Part shown: one piece after another, positions 21,928 through 30,650 of the stretch
Layout of the letters: every line of letters starts with the position of its first letter
How positions within the stretch are numbered: the stretch's first letter is position 1
Source of the DNA: Cryobacterium sp.
GTDB taxonomy: Bacteria; Actinomycetota; Actinomycetes; Actinomycetales; Microbacteriaceae
Length of the DNA stretch: 41,128 nt
Direction of reading: 5' to 3'
Assembly: GCF_026786305.1 (NCBI RefSeq)
Contig: NZ_JAJAYI010000010.1
Coordinates: forward strand, 1-41,128
Notes under the pieces: model-generated
Told to the model about the DNA's origin: nothing
What the model saw: the letters and a program-made list of their open reading frames with translations, nothing else
Databases searched by the model: none
Translations under genes and position numbers: made by a program

Positions 21928-24900
21928 GTGACTAACCACAGCCTCGACGCCGCCCAGCAGGCCGTTCTCGACCTCGCCGACGGGGTGAGTGCCGCGGTGA
22001 TCGGCGCGCCCGGCTCCGGCAAGACGACCACGCTCGTCGCACTCGTGGCCGACCGGGTGCTGAACCGGGGTTATTCACCGAGCGAGGTGCTGGTGATCGT
22101 GCCGACCCGTACCGGTGCTACCGCCCTGCGCGACCGGATCGCGCTGCGCCTCGCGGTACCGACGAACGGGCCGCTCGCTCGCAGCGCGAACTCGGTGGCC
22201 TTTCAGATTGTGCGTTCGGCTGTCGCCCAGAACGGCGGGCCGACGCCGACGCTGCTCACCGGTGGCGAACAAGATCAGATCATCGCCGAGCTGCTTCAGG
22301 GCCACCTCGATGATGGAGAACAGGCCGGCCCGGCGTGGCCGACCACTCTCGGCCCCGACGTACGCCGCCTGCGCGGTTTTCGCACCGAACTGCGCGACCT
22401 CATGATGCGCGCCGTGGAATACGGTGTGACCCCCGACCAACTGCAGCGTTTCGGCCTCGGTCGGCCGGAGTGGATCGCCGCGGCCGAGTTCATTCGCGGC
22501 TATGAGGAGGCCAAGGACCAGGCTCGCCCCGGCCAGTACGACTCCACCGAACTGGCCCGCTACGCCGCCGCCATCGTGGCCGGCGCGGCGGCCGGACCGG
22601 CCGGTGTGGCAACGCTCGGCTCGCTCGCCGGTCTGCGCGTGATCGTGCTCGACGACGCTCAGGAAGTCACCCAGGCCACCCTCACCCTCCTGGCACAGTT
22701 TCGGTCTCGCGGGGTGGCGATCATCGCACTCGGCGACCCCGACATCAGCACCGGCTCATTCCACGGTGCGCACCCGGATGCCCTTGGTCGCCTCGGCTCG
22801 TACCTCGCCGCCGACGATTCCCGCGTGGCTGCGCCGATCGTGCTGCAGACCGTCTACCGGCACGGGGCAGATATCCGTCGGGTTATTCAGGAGATCACCA
22901 GCCGGATCGGTGCGGCCGCGGCGGGAACCCAGCGCGCAGCTACCAGCGTCGAACCGGTCGGTTCGGATGCCGCCGCCGCCGATGCCGCCGCCGATGCCGC
23001 CAACGATGCCGCCGCCGCCGATGCCACCGACGATGCCACCGACAGCGTGGCCGATGGCCTGCGTAACCAGTCCGTGCGCACCGTTGTCGCAACCAGCCCG
23101 GCCGATCAGCTCGCGGTGATCGCCCGGCTGCTGCGAGAACGCCACGTGATCAACGAAACACCGTGGTCACGCATGGCCGTGATCGTGCGCACCGGATCGC
23201 TCGTGCCGTCGATCTCCAAGGGGCTCGCCGCGCTCGAGGTGCCGACCCAGGTCTCGACCCCGAGCTCGGCACTACGCGACGAGTACGCGGTGAAGGCGTT
23301 CATTCTGGCCCTCGAGGTGACCCTCGGTCGCAAAGCGCTCGACCCCGGTGCGGCCATCGAGTTGCTGCGCGGCCCGTTTGGCGGGCTCGACCCGATCACC
23401 CTGCGCCGGCTGCGGGCCGCGCTCCGCCAACAGGAGCTGGGCCACGACATCCCCACCCCGCGCAGCGCGGACGAACTGCTCGTCGCCGCCCTGCACGACC
23501 CCGAGCTGCTCGCCGCCATCGACAACCGCACCGCCCGCCGCGCGGCCGGCTTTGGTGCCAGCCTGCGTCAGGCCGCGATCGAATACGAGGCCGGCGCCAC
23601 CATCGAAGAGCTGCTCTTTGGCCTGTGGCAGCGCAGCGGTCTCGACCGCGAATGGAAAGAACAATCCACCGGCACCGGAATCGTCGCCGACGAGGCCAAC
23701 CACAACCTCGACGCCGTCGTCGCCCTGTTCTCGGCCGCGCAACGGTACGTCGAACGCACCCCGTCGGCCCCGCCGGTGTTGTTCCTCGAACACCTCGTCG
23801 ACACCGACGTACCCGAAGACACCCTTGCCCCGCGCGCCCTCGGTGCGGCCGTCACCGTGTCCACCCCGAGCGGCACCATCGGGCGCGACTTCGACATTGT
23901 CGTGCTCGCCGGCGTGCAGGCCAACGTCTGGCCTGACCTGCGCATTCGTGGCTCCCTGCTCGGCGCCGGCGACCTCGCCCTGATCGCCTCCGGGCAACAC
24001 GCCATCGGCATCGACGCCCGTACCGCGGTGCTCCATGACGAACTGCGCATGTTCGCCCAGGCCGCCAGCCGCGCCACGACCGAACTGCTCATCACCTCCG
24101 TCAGCAATGAAGAAAACGAGCCGTCGGCGTTCCTGCGCTTGCTGCCGCAGCCCGACCCCGAGCGCGGTGTCGACGATCTGGCCCGCTACCCCCTGTCGCT
24201 GCGCGGCCTGGCCGGTCGCCTGCGCCGCGACCTGACCCGCGCCATCCGCTCGCCGGCCCGCGCCGATTCCGAGACCGCCGCCCGGGCAGCGGATGCCGCG
24301 GCCACGCTGGCCCGCCTGGCCCACGAAAACGTGCCCGGCGCCGCGCCCGATCAGTGGTATGGACTGACCGATCCGAGCACCTTACGGCCGCTCAACGACC
24401 CGGAGGCTGGAGATCAGCCGGTGCGCGTCTCACCGTCGCGAATGGCGGCGTTCGAAACCTGCCCGCTGCACTGGCTGATCGGCCAGGTCAGCGGCGGCAG
24501 CTCGAACACCGCCGCGAACCTCGGAACGATCATCCACAAAGTCATGGAGGACGCGACCGAGCATCGGCCCGACACCCTCTGGCAGGCGGTGGAGGCCCGC
24601 TGGAACGAACTCGACTTCGACGCCGACTGGCAGTCGCGCGTGCAGAAGGTCGCTGCCAGGTCGCTCACCGATCGGCTCGCCTCCTACCTGCTCGATTTTG
24701 AGCACGGCGGGGGTGAGCTACTGAGCGCCGAGGGCACCTTTCAGCTGGAAGTGAGCGGCGCCGTGCTGTCGGGCACTATCGACCGGGTCGAACGCCAGGC
24801 CGACGGCCGGGCCGTGATCGTCGACCTGAAAACCGGCAGGGGCGACGCAACGAGCGATGATGGCGTCGCCGAGCATCCGCAACTCGGCGCCTACCAGCTT

Positions 24901-25179
24901 GCGTTCCAGGAGGGTGTTATCGAGGGCGTTCCCGGGGACATGACCCTGGCCGGTGCCCGCCTGGTCATCGTCTCGTCCGGCACGGTCAAGCAGAACTATC
25001 GCAATCCCACCCAGCCCGCCTTCACCCCGGAGCAGCTCGATGCTTTTCGTACCCGGGTCGGTTCGGACGCGGCTGGCATGGGCGGCGCCACTTTCATCGC
25101 CGAGATCACCTCGCACTGTCTCGACCCGCGGTCCCACGGGTTCTGCCGCATCCACGTCATCAAGCAGGTCAGCTCATGA
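21928..25179 (+). CDS. adnA: AdnA-type subunit of the AdnAB helicase-nuclease
   Basis: 1083 residues: an N-terminal UvrD-like motor and a C-terminal RecB-type nuclease, as in mycobacterial AdnA, which with AdnB resects double-strand breaks for recombination. Walker A is GAPGSGKT (26-33). Motif II reads DDAQE (242-246) rather than the canonical DExx, consistent with AdnA being the weaker motor. The nuclease has GTIIHKVMED, a metal-binding aspartate and lysine in VDLKTGRG (Asp966, Lys968) and a QLGAYQLAF motif, so it looks active. Residues 347-372 are an Ala/Asp-rich insertion. It overlaps adnB by 4 bp (ATGA). No recC, recD or addAB-type partner is present besides adnB. Confidence 0.9.
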   Translation: MTNHSLDAAQQAVLDLADGVSAAVIGAPGSGKTTTLVALVADRVLNRGYSPSEVLVIVPTRTGATALRDRIALRLAVPTNGPLARSANSVAFQIVRSAVAQNGGPTPTLLTGGEQDQIIAELLQGHLDDGEQAGPAWPTTLGPDVRRLRGFRTELRDLMMRAVEYGVTPDQLQRFGLGRPEWIAAAEFIRGYEEAKDQARPGQYDSTELARYAAAIVAGAAAGPAGVATLGSLAGLRVIVLDDAQEVTQATLTLLAQFRSRGVAIIALGDPDISTGSFHGAHPDALGRLGSYLAADDSRVAAPIVLQTVYRHGADIRRVIQEITSRIGAAAAGTQRAATSVEPVGSDAAAADAAADAANDAAAADATDDATDSVADGLRNQSVRTVVATSPADQLAVIARLLRERHVINETPWSRMAVIVRTGSLVPSISKGLAALEVPTQVSTPSSALRDEYAVKAFILALEVTLGRKALDPGAAIELLRGPFGGLDPITLRRLRAALRQQELGHDIPTPRSADELLVAALHDPELLAAIDNRTARRAAGFGASLRQAAIEYEAGATIEELLFGLWQRSGLDREWKEQSTGTGIVADEANHNLDAVVALFSAAQRYVERTPSAPPVLFLEHLVDTDVPEDTLAPRALGAAVTVSTPSGTIGRDFDIVVLAGVQANVWPDLRIRGSLLGAGDLALIASGQHAIGIDARTAVLHDELRMFAQAASRATTELLITSVSNEENEPSAFLRLLPQPDPERGVDDLARYPLSLRGLAGRLRRDLTRAIRSPARADSETAARAADAAATLARLAHENVPGAAPDQWYGLTDPSTLRPLNDPEAGDQPVRVSPSRMAAFETCPLHWLIGQVSGGSSNTAANLGTIIHKVMEDATEHRPDTLWQAVEARWNELDFDADWQSRVQKVAARSLTDRLASYLLDFEHGGGELLSAEGTFQLEVSGAVLSGTIDRVERQADGRAVIVDLKTGRGDATSDDGVAEHPQLGAYQLAFQEGVIEGVPGDMTLAGARLVIVSSGTVKQNYRNPTQPAFTPEQLDAFRTRVGSDAAGMGGATFIAEITSHCLDPRSHGFCRIHVIKQVSS
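22966..23043 (+). repeat. GATGCC-based low-complexity repeat inside adnA
   Basis: A run of GATGCC followed by variable numbers of GCC, ACC or AAC codons encodes an Ala/Asp-rich stretch (residues 347-372). It lies just before the conserved segment leading to SDQLAVIARLL-like motor sequence and probably forms a flexible insertion. Confidence 0.8.
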
Positions 25180-28100
25180 GTCTGAATCCGACGGGTACCA
25201 CGGTCTCGGCCCTCGACATTGCCGTCCAGCTCGAACTGCCGCCGCCCACGGCGGAACAGCAGGCGGTCATCGAGGCGCCGCTCACCCCCACCCTGGTGGT
25301 CGCCGGTGCCGGCAGCGGCAAAACCGAGACCATGGCCAACCGGGTGCTCTGGCTGCTCGCGAACGACCACGTCCGCCCTGACCAGATTCTCGGCCTCACC
25401 TTCACCCGCAAGGCCGCCGGCGAACTGGGGGAGCGCATCAACAAACGCATCTCCGAACTCGAACGGGTCGGCCTCATGCCGATCACGGCCGGACCCGATG
25501 ACGGCACGTTCGCCGCGTCCTCCGACCTGTTCAACACCCCGAGCGTCTCCACCTATAACTCCTTCGCCAGCCGGCTCTTCACCGACAATGCCCTGCTGCT
25601 CGGCCGCGAACCGGAGTCGGTGCTGCTGAGCGAAACGAGCGCCTGGCTGCTCGCCCGGCGCGTCGTCATCGATCACGGCGATGGTCGCCTCGTACCGTTC
25701 GGCAAGAGCCTCGACCTCGTCACCGATGCCGTGCTACAGCTCAGTCGAGCCCTCGCCGAGAACCCACCGGCCTGGTACAACGGCGCGCCGGGAGCCCCGC
25801 ACGATCTCGCCGGCGTGGCCGAGAGTTTCACCTACCTGGCCGATCTGCCCTACGGCAACCCGCGCAAGAAGATCCCGTACGGCTCGGTACTTGATTCCCT
25901 GGCCGCGGTCGCACCGCTGCCGGTACTCGCCGAACTCGCCGCCCACTACGGCAGCGAGAAACGCCGTCTCGGGCTGATCGAATTCTCCGACCAGGTTGCC
26001 CTGGCGCTGCGGGTGTGCCAGAAGGTCGATGCGGTCGTTGGCCGCTACCGCGACCAGTACCGGGTCGTCCTCCTCGACGAATACCAGGACACTTCGGTGT
26101 TGCAGACCGAACTGTTGCACACCCTGTTTCGCAACCACCCGGTGATGGCCGTCGGCGATCCGCACCAGTCCATTTACGGATGGCGCGGCGCCAGCTCCGC
26201 AAACCTGCTCGGCTTTGCGCGCGATTTCAGCCCGGCAGTAACTGTCCCGACCATGTCGCTGTCCTTCACCTGGCGTAACCCCGCCCGCGTACTCGACGCC
26301 GCCAACGCCCTCGTCGCCCCGCTGAGCGAGGCGCTGCGCGCCAAACCGGGCGGAATCCAGGTCGAAACGCTCAAAGTCCCGGCCGAAACCCGAGCCGGCG
26401 CTGTCGACGCGCTCATGGCGGAAACCATTTCCGAGGAGGCCGGCGCCGTCGCCGACTGGTTCGCCGCCCGGTTGATCGGTGACCACACCGGCGCCATGCT
26501 GTTTCGTGCGCGTCGTGAGATGGACTACTTCGCCGAGGTGCTGCGGGCACACGGCGTGCGCGCCCACGTGCTCGGCCTCGGCGGGTTGCTCTCCACACCG
26601 GAGGTCACCGACGTCGTGAGCGTGCTGCGCGTCGTGCACGACCCCGCCGCTGGCAGCGAACTGGTGCGCCTGCTCAGCGGCGCCCGATACCGTGTGGGCG
26701 CACGCGACCTGCAGGCGCTCGCCGACGTAGCCCGGTGGCTGGCCGCGCACGACTGGGCGCACAAGGCCATCTCGGCCGACCTGCGGGGCAAGCTGCGGGC
26801 ATCCGTCGCAGGTGAAGAGGGCAGCTCGCTCGTCGATGCACTCGACTTTCTCGGCACGGCACCCGACTCCCACGGCCAATTCGCCGGGTTCAGCGAGCTC
26901 GGACGCGCCCGTGTGCAGTCGGCCGGCCGGCAACTGGCCTGGCTGCGGTCTCGTGCCGGCCTGCCGCTGCTTGACTTCGTGCGCCTGATCGAGCAGGAAT
27001 TTCGGCTCGACATCGAACTGACCGCGAATGAGGCCAACGATCTCGGCCTCGCCAACCTGTATTCCTTCCACGACACGGTGGCCGCCTTCCTTGACAGCGA
27101 CGAGCAGGGCACCCTGGCCAGCTTTCTGCGCTGGCTCAAGCGCGCGGAGCTACAAGACGACCTCGGCCCGCGCGCCGAACTGTCCGAACAGGGCACCGTG
27201 CAGTTGCTCACTATCCACGGCGCCAAGGGCCTCGAATGGGACTTCGTCGCCATTCCCAACCTCGAAGAGAAGAGCCTGCCCGCGGCCTCCCGCGATACCA
27301 GCGGTTGGCTGCGCTTCGGCGAACTGCCCTACGGTTTTCGCGGCGACCGGTCTGAGCTGCCCGAGCTCTACGTCGGCGGGCACGACACCCAGCTCGACTA
27401 CGACACCGCGTACCAGACCTATAAAGCTGAATTGGCGACGCGGCACGACGACGAAGAACGTCGCCTCATTTACGTGGCCACCACCCGCGCCAAGCGTGAA
27501 CTGCTGCTGACCGGCTCGTTCTGGGGCCCGGGACTAACCGTTCGGCGGCCCAGCCGCTACCTCGTGGAACTCGCCGCGGCCGGGCTCCTGCCGAACCTGC
27601 CCGACACGAGCGCCAAGGCCGACAAACCCGACTCCGCCGACGATGGCACCGAACTGTGGCCGTTCGACCCGCTCGGCACCCGCCGGGCGCTGGTCGAGGC
27701 CGCCGCGACCCGGGTGCGGGGCAGCGAAGCGGATGCCCCCACCCGCTGGTCCCACGCGGTCACCCTGCTGCTCGAGGAACGTGCCCTGCGGCTGGCCGGC
27801 GGCGCGGTTGCCCCCGTTCCCACCCGCATCCCGGCCTCTCGCTTCAAGGACTACGTCGACGACCCGGCCGCTGTCGCCGCCGAACTGCGCCGGCCTATGC
27901 CGCAGCGCCCCTATCGGGCCACCCGGCTCGGCACCCTGTTCCACTCCTGGGTCGAACGGCGCGCCGGCGGCGCCACCGGCACAGACCGCGTCGATGCGGG
28001 CCTGAACGAGCTGGACTTCGGCGATGACGACGGGGGTACCGGCACACTCAGCGACCTCGCCGTGCCCGAGCGGGAGCAGTTCGCGGTACTGCAGGCCACC

Positions 28101-28541
28101 TTCGAACGTTCCGAGTGGGCCGAGCGACGGCCCGTCGACGTCGAGATTGAAATTCACCACGTGCTCGGCGGCCAGGTCTTCGTCTGCAAGCTCGACGCCG
28201 TCTACCGCACCGAGACCGGGTATCAGGTCGTCGACTGGAAAACCGGGCGGGCACCCAAGAACGACGCTGATCTCGAGCTGAAGCAGACCCAGCTCGCGCT
28301 TTACCGGCTGGCCTACGCCCGCTGGAAGGACGTCGATCCAAGCCGTGTCGACGCCGTATTCTACTTCGTGGCCGACGACATCGTCATCGCCCCCGAGCGT
28401 CTCTACTCGGAGGCAGACCTTCTTTCCGCCTGGTCCGGAGCGATGGCCCCGGTGCGCGAATCGTCGGACTCCTCGTCTTCAGAATCAGAGTCAGACTCGT
28501 CATCAGATTCAGAATTCATGGTGAGCCCGGAGAAGTCGTAG
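25176..28541 (+). CDS. adnB: AdnB-type subunit of the AdnAB helicase-nuclease
   Basis: 1121 residues: a full UvrD/Rep-like helicase plus RecB-type nuclease, the dominant ATPase in the AdnAB heterodimer. Walker A is GAGSGKT (44-50) and motif II is LDEYQDTS (Asp301, Glu302). Later motifs include GDPHQSIYGWRGA, TIHGAKGLEWD and YVATTRAKREL. The nuclease carries RLGTLFHSWVERR, VDWKTGRAP (Asp1020, Lys1022) and QTQLALYRLAYARW. Translation is coupled to adnA by the ATGA overlap. The last 20 residues or so are Ser/Asp/Glu-rich (SSDSSSSESESDSSSDSEF) and overlap the convergent pseudokinase gene by 139 bp, an unusual ending discussed separately. Confidence 0.93.
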   Translation: MSLNPTGTTVSALDIAVQLELPPPTAEQQAVIEAPLTPTLVVAGAGSGKTETMANRVLWLLANDHVRPDQILGLTFTRKAAGELGERINKRISELERVGLMPITAGPDDGTFAASSDLFNTPSVSTYNSFASRLFTDNALLLGREPESVLLSETSAWLLARRVVIDHGDGRLVPFGKSLDLVTDAVLQLSRALAENPPAWYNGAPGAPHDLAGVAESFTYLADLPYGNPRKKIPYGSVLDSLAAVAPLPVLAELAAHYGSEKRRLGLIEFSDQVALALRVCQKVDAVVGRYRDQYRVVLLDEYQDTSVLQTELLHTLFRNHPVMAVGDPHQSIYGWRGASSANLLGFARDFSPAVTVPTMSLSFTWRNPARVLDAANALVAPLSEALRAKPGGIQVETLKVPAETRAGAVDALMAETISEEAGAVADWFAARLIGDHTGAMLFRARREMDYFAEVLRAHGVRAHVLGLGGLLSTPEVTDVVSVLRVVHDPAAGSELVRLLSGARYRVGARDLQALADVARWLAAHDWAHKAISADLRGKLRASVAGEEGSSLVDALDFLGTAPDSHGQFAGFSELGRARVQSAGRQLAWLRSRAGLPLLDFVRLIEQEFRLDIELTANEANDLGLANLYSFHDTVAAFLDSDEQGTLASFLRWLKRAELQDDLGPRAELSEQGTVQLLTIHGAKGLEWDFVAIPNLEEKSLPAASRDTSGWLRFGELPYGFRGDRSELPELYVGGHDTQLDYDTAYQTYKAELATRHDDEERRLIYVATTRAKRELLLTGSFWGPGLTVRRPSRYLVELAAAGLLPNLPDTSAKADKPDSADDGTELWPFDPLGTRRALVEAAATRVRGSEADAPTRWSHAVTLLLEERALRLAGGAVAPVPTRIPASRFKDYVDDPAAVAAELRRPMPQRPYRATRLGTLFHSWVERRAGGATGTDRVDAGLNELDFGDDDGGTGTLSDLAVPEREQFAVLQATFERSEWAERRPVDVEIEIHHVLGGQVFVCKLDAVYRTETGYQVVDWKTGRAPKNDADLELKQTQLALYRLAYARWKDVDPSRVDAVFYFVADDIVIAPERLYSEADLLSAWSGAMAPVRESSDSSSSESESDSSSDSEFMVSPEKS

Positions 28542-29572
28542 CTGTCGGTGTGCATCGCCGCGTGCTGGTCGTAATCCCGGGCGGCACGCGGCATGTGGTC
28601 GAGCATGTTCTCCACGTCGCCGACGGTCATGATCGGGCCGGTTTTGGGGGAGAGGGGCTGCTGGGTGTGGCTGTGCACCGTGTCGACGAGGCCGTCGAGC
28701 ATGGCAACGGCGTCATCGACGATGGACTGGTCGTGGCTGCTGGAGCCGTGCAGCAACCAGCGAGCCAGCTCCAGCTCGGCATAGAGCATGGCGCGCTGGG
28801 TGATGTGGCTGTCGCTGCCCTGGCGGGCGGTCGAATACGCGGTGATGGCCAGTTCGGCGGCATCGCCGCGCGCGGCGAGTAGCCAGTGCAGGTCGCGCGC
28901 CGGGTCCCCGACGGCCAGGCCCGACCAGCCGAGAATTCCCGACACGGCGTCGTCGGTGATCAGAATGGAATCGGCCGACATCGAGCCGTGCACCACGGCG
29001 GGCGCGAACTGCCAGAGGGCGTCGTCGTCGGTCGCCTGCTCCCAGCGGCGCAATAGCGCGGCGGGCAGATAGCCGGTGTTCGCGGCTCGGTCGATCAGGT
29101 CGATCGCATCCGTACGGCACTGTTCGGCGCTCTGCTGTGGCAGCCCGGCGGTACCGATGAAGGCGCTCGGCAGCGAGTGGATCGCGGCGATGGCCCGCCC
29201 GATCGACCCGGAGACGCCCTCGTGCCCAGTGAGGGCATCCGCATCAAAACTCTCACCGGCCAGCAGCTCGTAGACGACCGCGCGGGTACCCTGGATCGGC
29301 GTCTGGCCGACATATTCCGGCACGTCGAACGGCAGCCGGCTGCGATTGCCGGTGGTGAGCGCGCGTAGCGCCACGAGGTCGGCGGACTGCTCGGTTTCGG
29401 CCGACTGGCTGGTGGGAACGCGAATGATCAATGCTCGGCCGTCTGCGTCAATGACGAGCGCCGAGTCGAACAGTCCGTGCGCGCCGGCACTGTGCTTGCG
29501 GGCGTAGGCCACGTCGAGCCCCGGAACTGCGGAGGTGGCTAACGCGGCTAGAGTGAGTTGAGTTCTGGCCAT
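28403..29572 (-). CDS. Aminoglycoside-phosphotransferase-fold protein with degenerate active site (probable pseudokinase)
   Basis: 389 residues of the APH/choline-kinase fold. The Brenner motif, normally HGDxxxxN, reads HGSMSADS: the catalytic Asp is Ser197 and the Mg-binding Asn is Ser202. The following Asp-Trp is GW (Gly215). Scaffold residues such as VGDPARDLHWLLA remain. Phosphotransfer by the standard mechanism is therefore unlikely. The C-terminus has an acidic Ser/Asp/Glu tail (residues 353-371) encoded antisense to the adnB tail. ATG 29572 begins a coherent N-lobe and has TAACCT 7 nt upstream; longer readings to 29893 run antisense into nudC. Automatic tools may call it macrolide 2'-phosphotransferase; a resistance role is not supported. 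Confidence 0.82.
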   Translation of the reverse strand: MARTQLTLAALATSAVPGLDVAYARKHSAGAHGLFDSALVIDADGRALIIRVPTSQSAETEQSADLVALRALTTGNRSRLPFDVPEYVGQTPIQGTRAVVYELLAGESFDADALTGHEGVSGSIGRAIAAIHSLPSAFIGTAGLPQQSAEQCRTDAIDLIDRAANTGYLPAALLRRWEQATDDDALWQFAPAVVHGSMSADSILITDDAVSGILGWSGLAVGDPARDLHWLLAARGDAAELAITAYSTARQGSDSHITQRAMLYAELELARWLLHGSSSHDQSIVDDAVAMLDGLVDTVHSHTQQPLSPKTGPIMTVGDVENMLDHMPRAARDYDQHAAMHTDSYDFSGLTMNSESDDESDSDSEDEESDDSRTGAIAPDQAERRSASE

Positions 29573-29579
29573 GCCTACT

Positions 29580-29585
29580 AGGTTA
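29580..29585 (-). promoter_or_regulatory. -10-like hexamer of the pseudokinase gene
   Basis: On the minus strand TAACCT is followed by AGTAGGC (7 nt) and ATG 29572. The spacer resembles the dapE spacer (AGTAGG). Leaderless or near-leaderless initiation is likely. Confidence 0.4.
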
Positions 29586-29657
29586 GATCGACTTCCGGTT
29601 GCGTGGTTGTTCGCCACGCCTCCACACACACCTTCTCGCAGAGCTCGGAGATAAACC

Positions 29658-30650
29658 ATGTCGTTCACTTTCACGACGCGGTTGCCGCTGTCTCGCCACG
29701 CCGTCGACCGTGACCACCTGAGCCGCGACCTTCCGGGCCTATTCGACCAGCTCTGGGCGGATGCCGCCACCCGTGTTCTGCCCGTCTGGCGCGGCAAAAT
29801 GCTGCTCGCGCCGCACCACCCCAGCAGTGCCGATACCCACGAGACGACCGGCGTGCACCTCACCCTGCTGCCACCGACCAGCGTGCCGAACACCGGCCTG
29901 CGCGTCTACCTCGGCCAGTCGCTGCCGACCGACCTGCCCGAACCGGCCGGTACCCGCATCATCGCCGTGCAGCTCGACGATGACTCCGCCGCCCGTCTCG
30001 AACCCGACGAGCAGCGCTGGGTGGGCCTGCGCACGGTCGCAACCGCACTTGACAACCGTGACGCCGGCCTGTTCACGGAGACCCTCGGCCTGTTCAACTG
30101 GCACGCCTCGCACGCGCACTGCCCGCGCTGCGGCGCCGCCACCCTGATTGAGCAGGGCGGCTGGGTGCGCCGTTGCCCCGTCGACAACAGCCAGGTGTTT
30201 CCGCGCACTGACCCCGCCGTGATCGTGCTCATCACCGACGCGGACGACCGCATCCTGCTCGGCTCCAACGCCATGTGGGAGAACAACCGCTACTCGCTGC
30301 TCGCCGGATTCGTCGAGCCCGGCGAGGCCCTGGAATCGGCCGTCATCCGCGAGATGTTCGAAGAATCCGGCCTGCGGGTCACCGATCCGGCCTATGTCGG
30401 TTCCCAGCCGTGGCCGTTCCCGGCCTCGGTCATGTGCGGGTTTACCGCCCGGCTCGCCGACGACCAGCCGGCCGGTGATCTACTGCCCGACGGCGCCGAG
30501 ATTCTGGCGCTGCGCTGGTTCAGCCGGCAAGAACTGCGCGACGCCGGCGAGTGGATGCTGCTGCCCGGCCCGTCCTCAATCGCGCTCGCCATGATCGAAC
30601 GCTGGCTCGGCGCCCCGCTGCCGGTCGCATCCGAATTGATCAGCCCGTGA
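29658..30650 (+). CDS. nudC: NADH pyrophosphatase / NAD-RNA decapping enzyme NudC
   Basis: 330 residues. The Nudix box is complete at 217-239 (GFVEPGEALESAVIREMFEE followed by SGL), and the NADH-specific SQPWPFPAS motif follows at 249-257. The zinc finger has Cys155, Cys158 and Cys173; the fourth position is Asp in CPVDN, a pattern I recall from other actinobacterial members. The enzyme hydrolyses NADH to NMNH and AMP and can remove NAD caps from RNA. GGAG lies 6 nt before the ATG. The stop overlaps the uvrD2 start, so both are probably one transcript, as nudC-uvrD2 are adjacent in mycobacteria. Confidence 0.94.
   Translation: MSFTFTTRLPLSRHAVDRDHLSRDLPGLFDQLWADAATRVLPVWRGKMLLAPHHPSSADTHETTGVHLTLLPPTSVPNTGLRVYLGQSLPTDLPEPAGTRIIAVQLDDDSAARLEPDEQRWVGLRTVATALDNRDAGLFTETLGLFNWHASHAHCPRCGAATLIEQGGWVRRCPVDNSQVFPRTDPAVIVLITDADDRILLGSNAMWENNRYSLLAGFVEPGEALESAVIREMFEESGLRVTDPAYVGSQPWPFPASVMCGFTARLADDQPAGDLLPDGAEILALRWFSRQELRDAGEWMLLPGPSSIALAMIERWLGAPLPVASELISP

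Noticed and set aside
22966..23043. GATGCC-type repeats considered as CRISPR or a mobile element scar
   Set aside because: No spacer-repeat alternation; the repeat is in frame and coding. No CRISPR array or transposase was found anywhere in the window.
28403..29572. Macrolide or aminoglycoside resistance gene
   Set aside because: Fold similarity only; the catalytic Asp, the metal-binding Asn and the second Asp are all replaced, and the location is a conserved housekeeping region.
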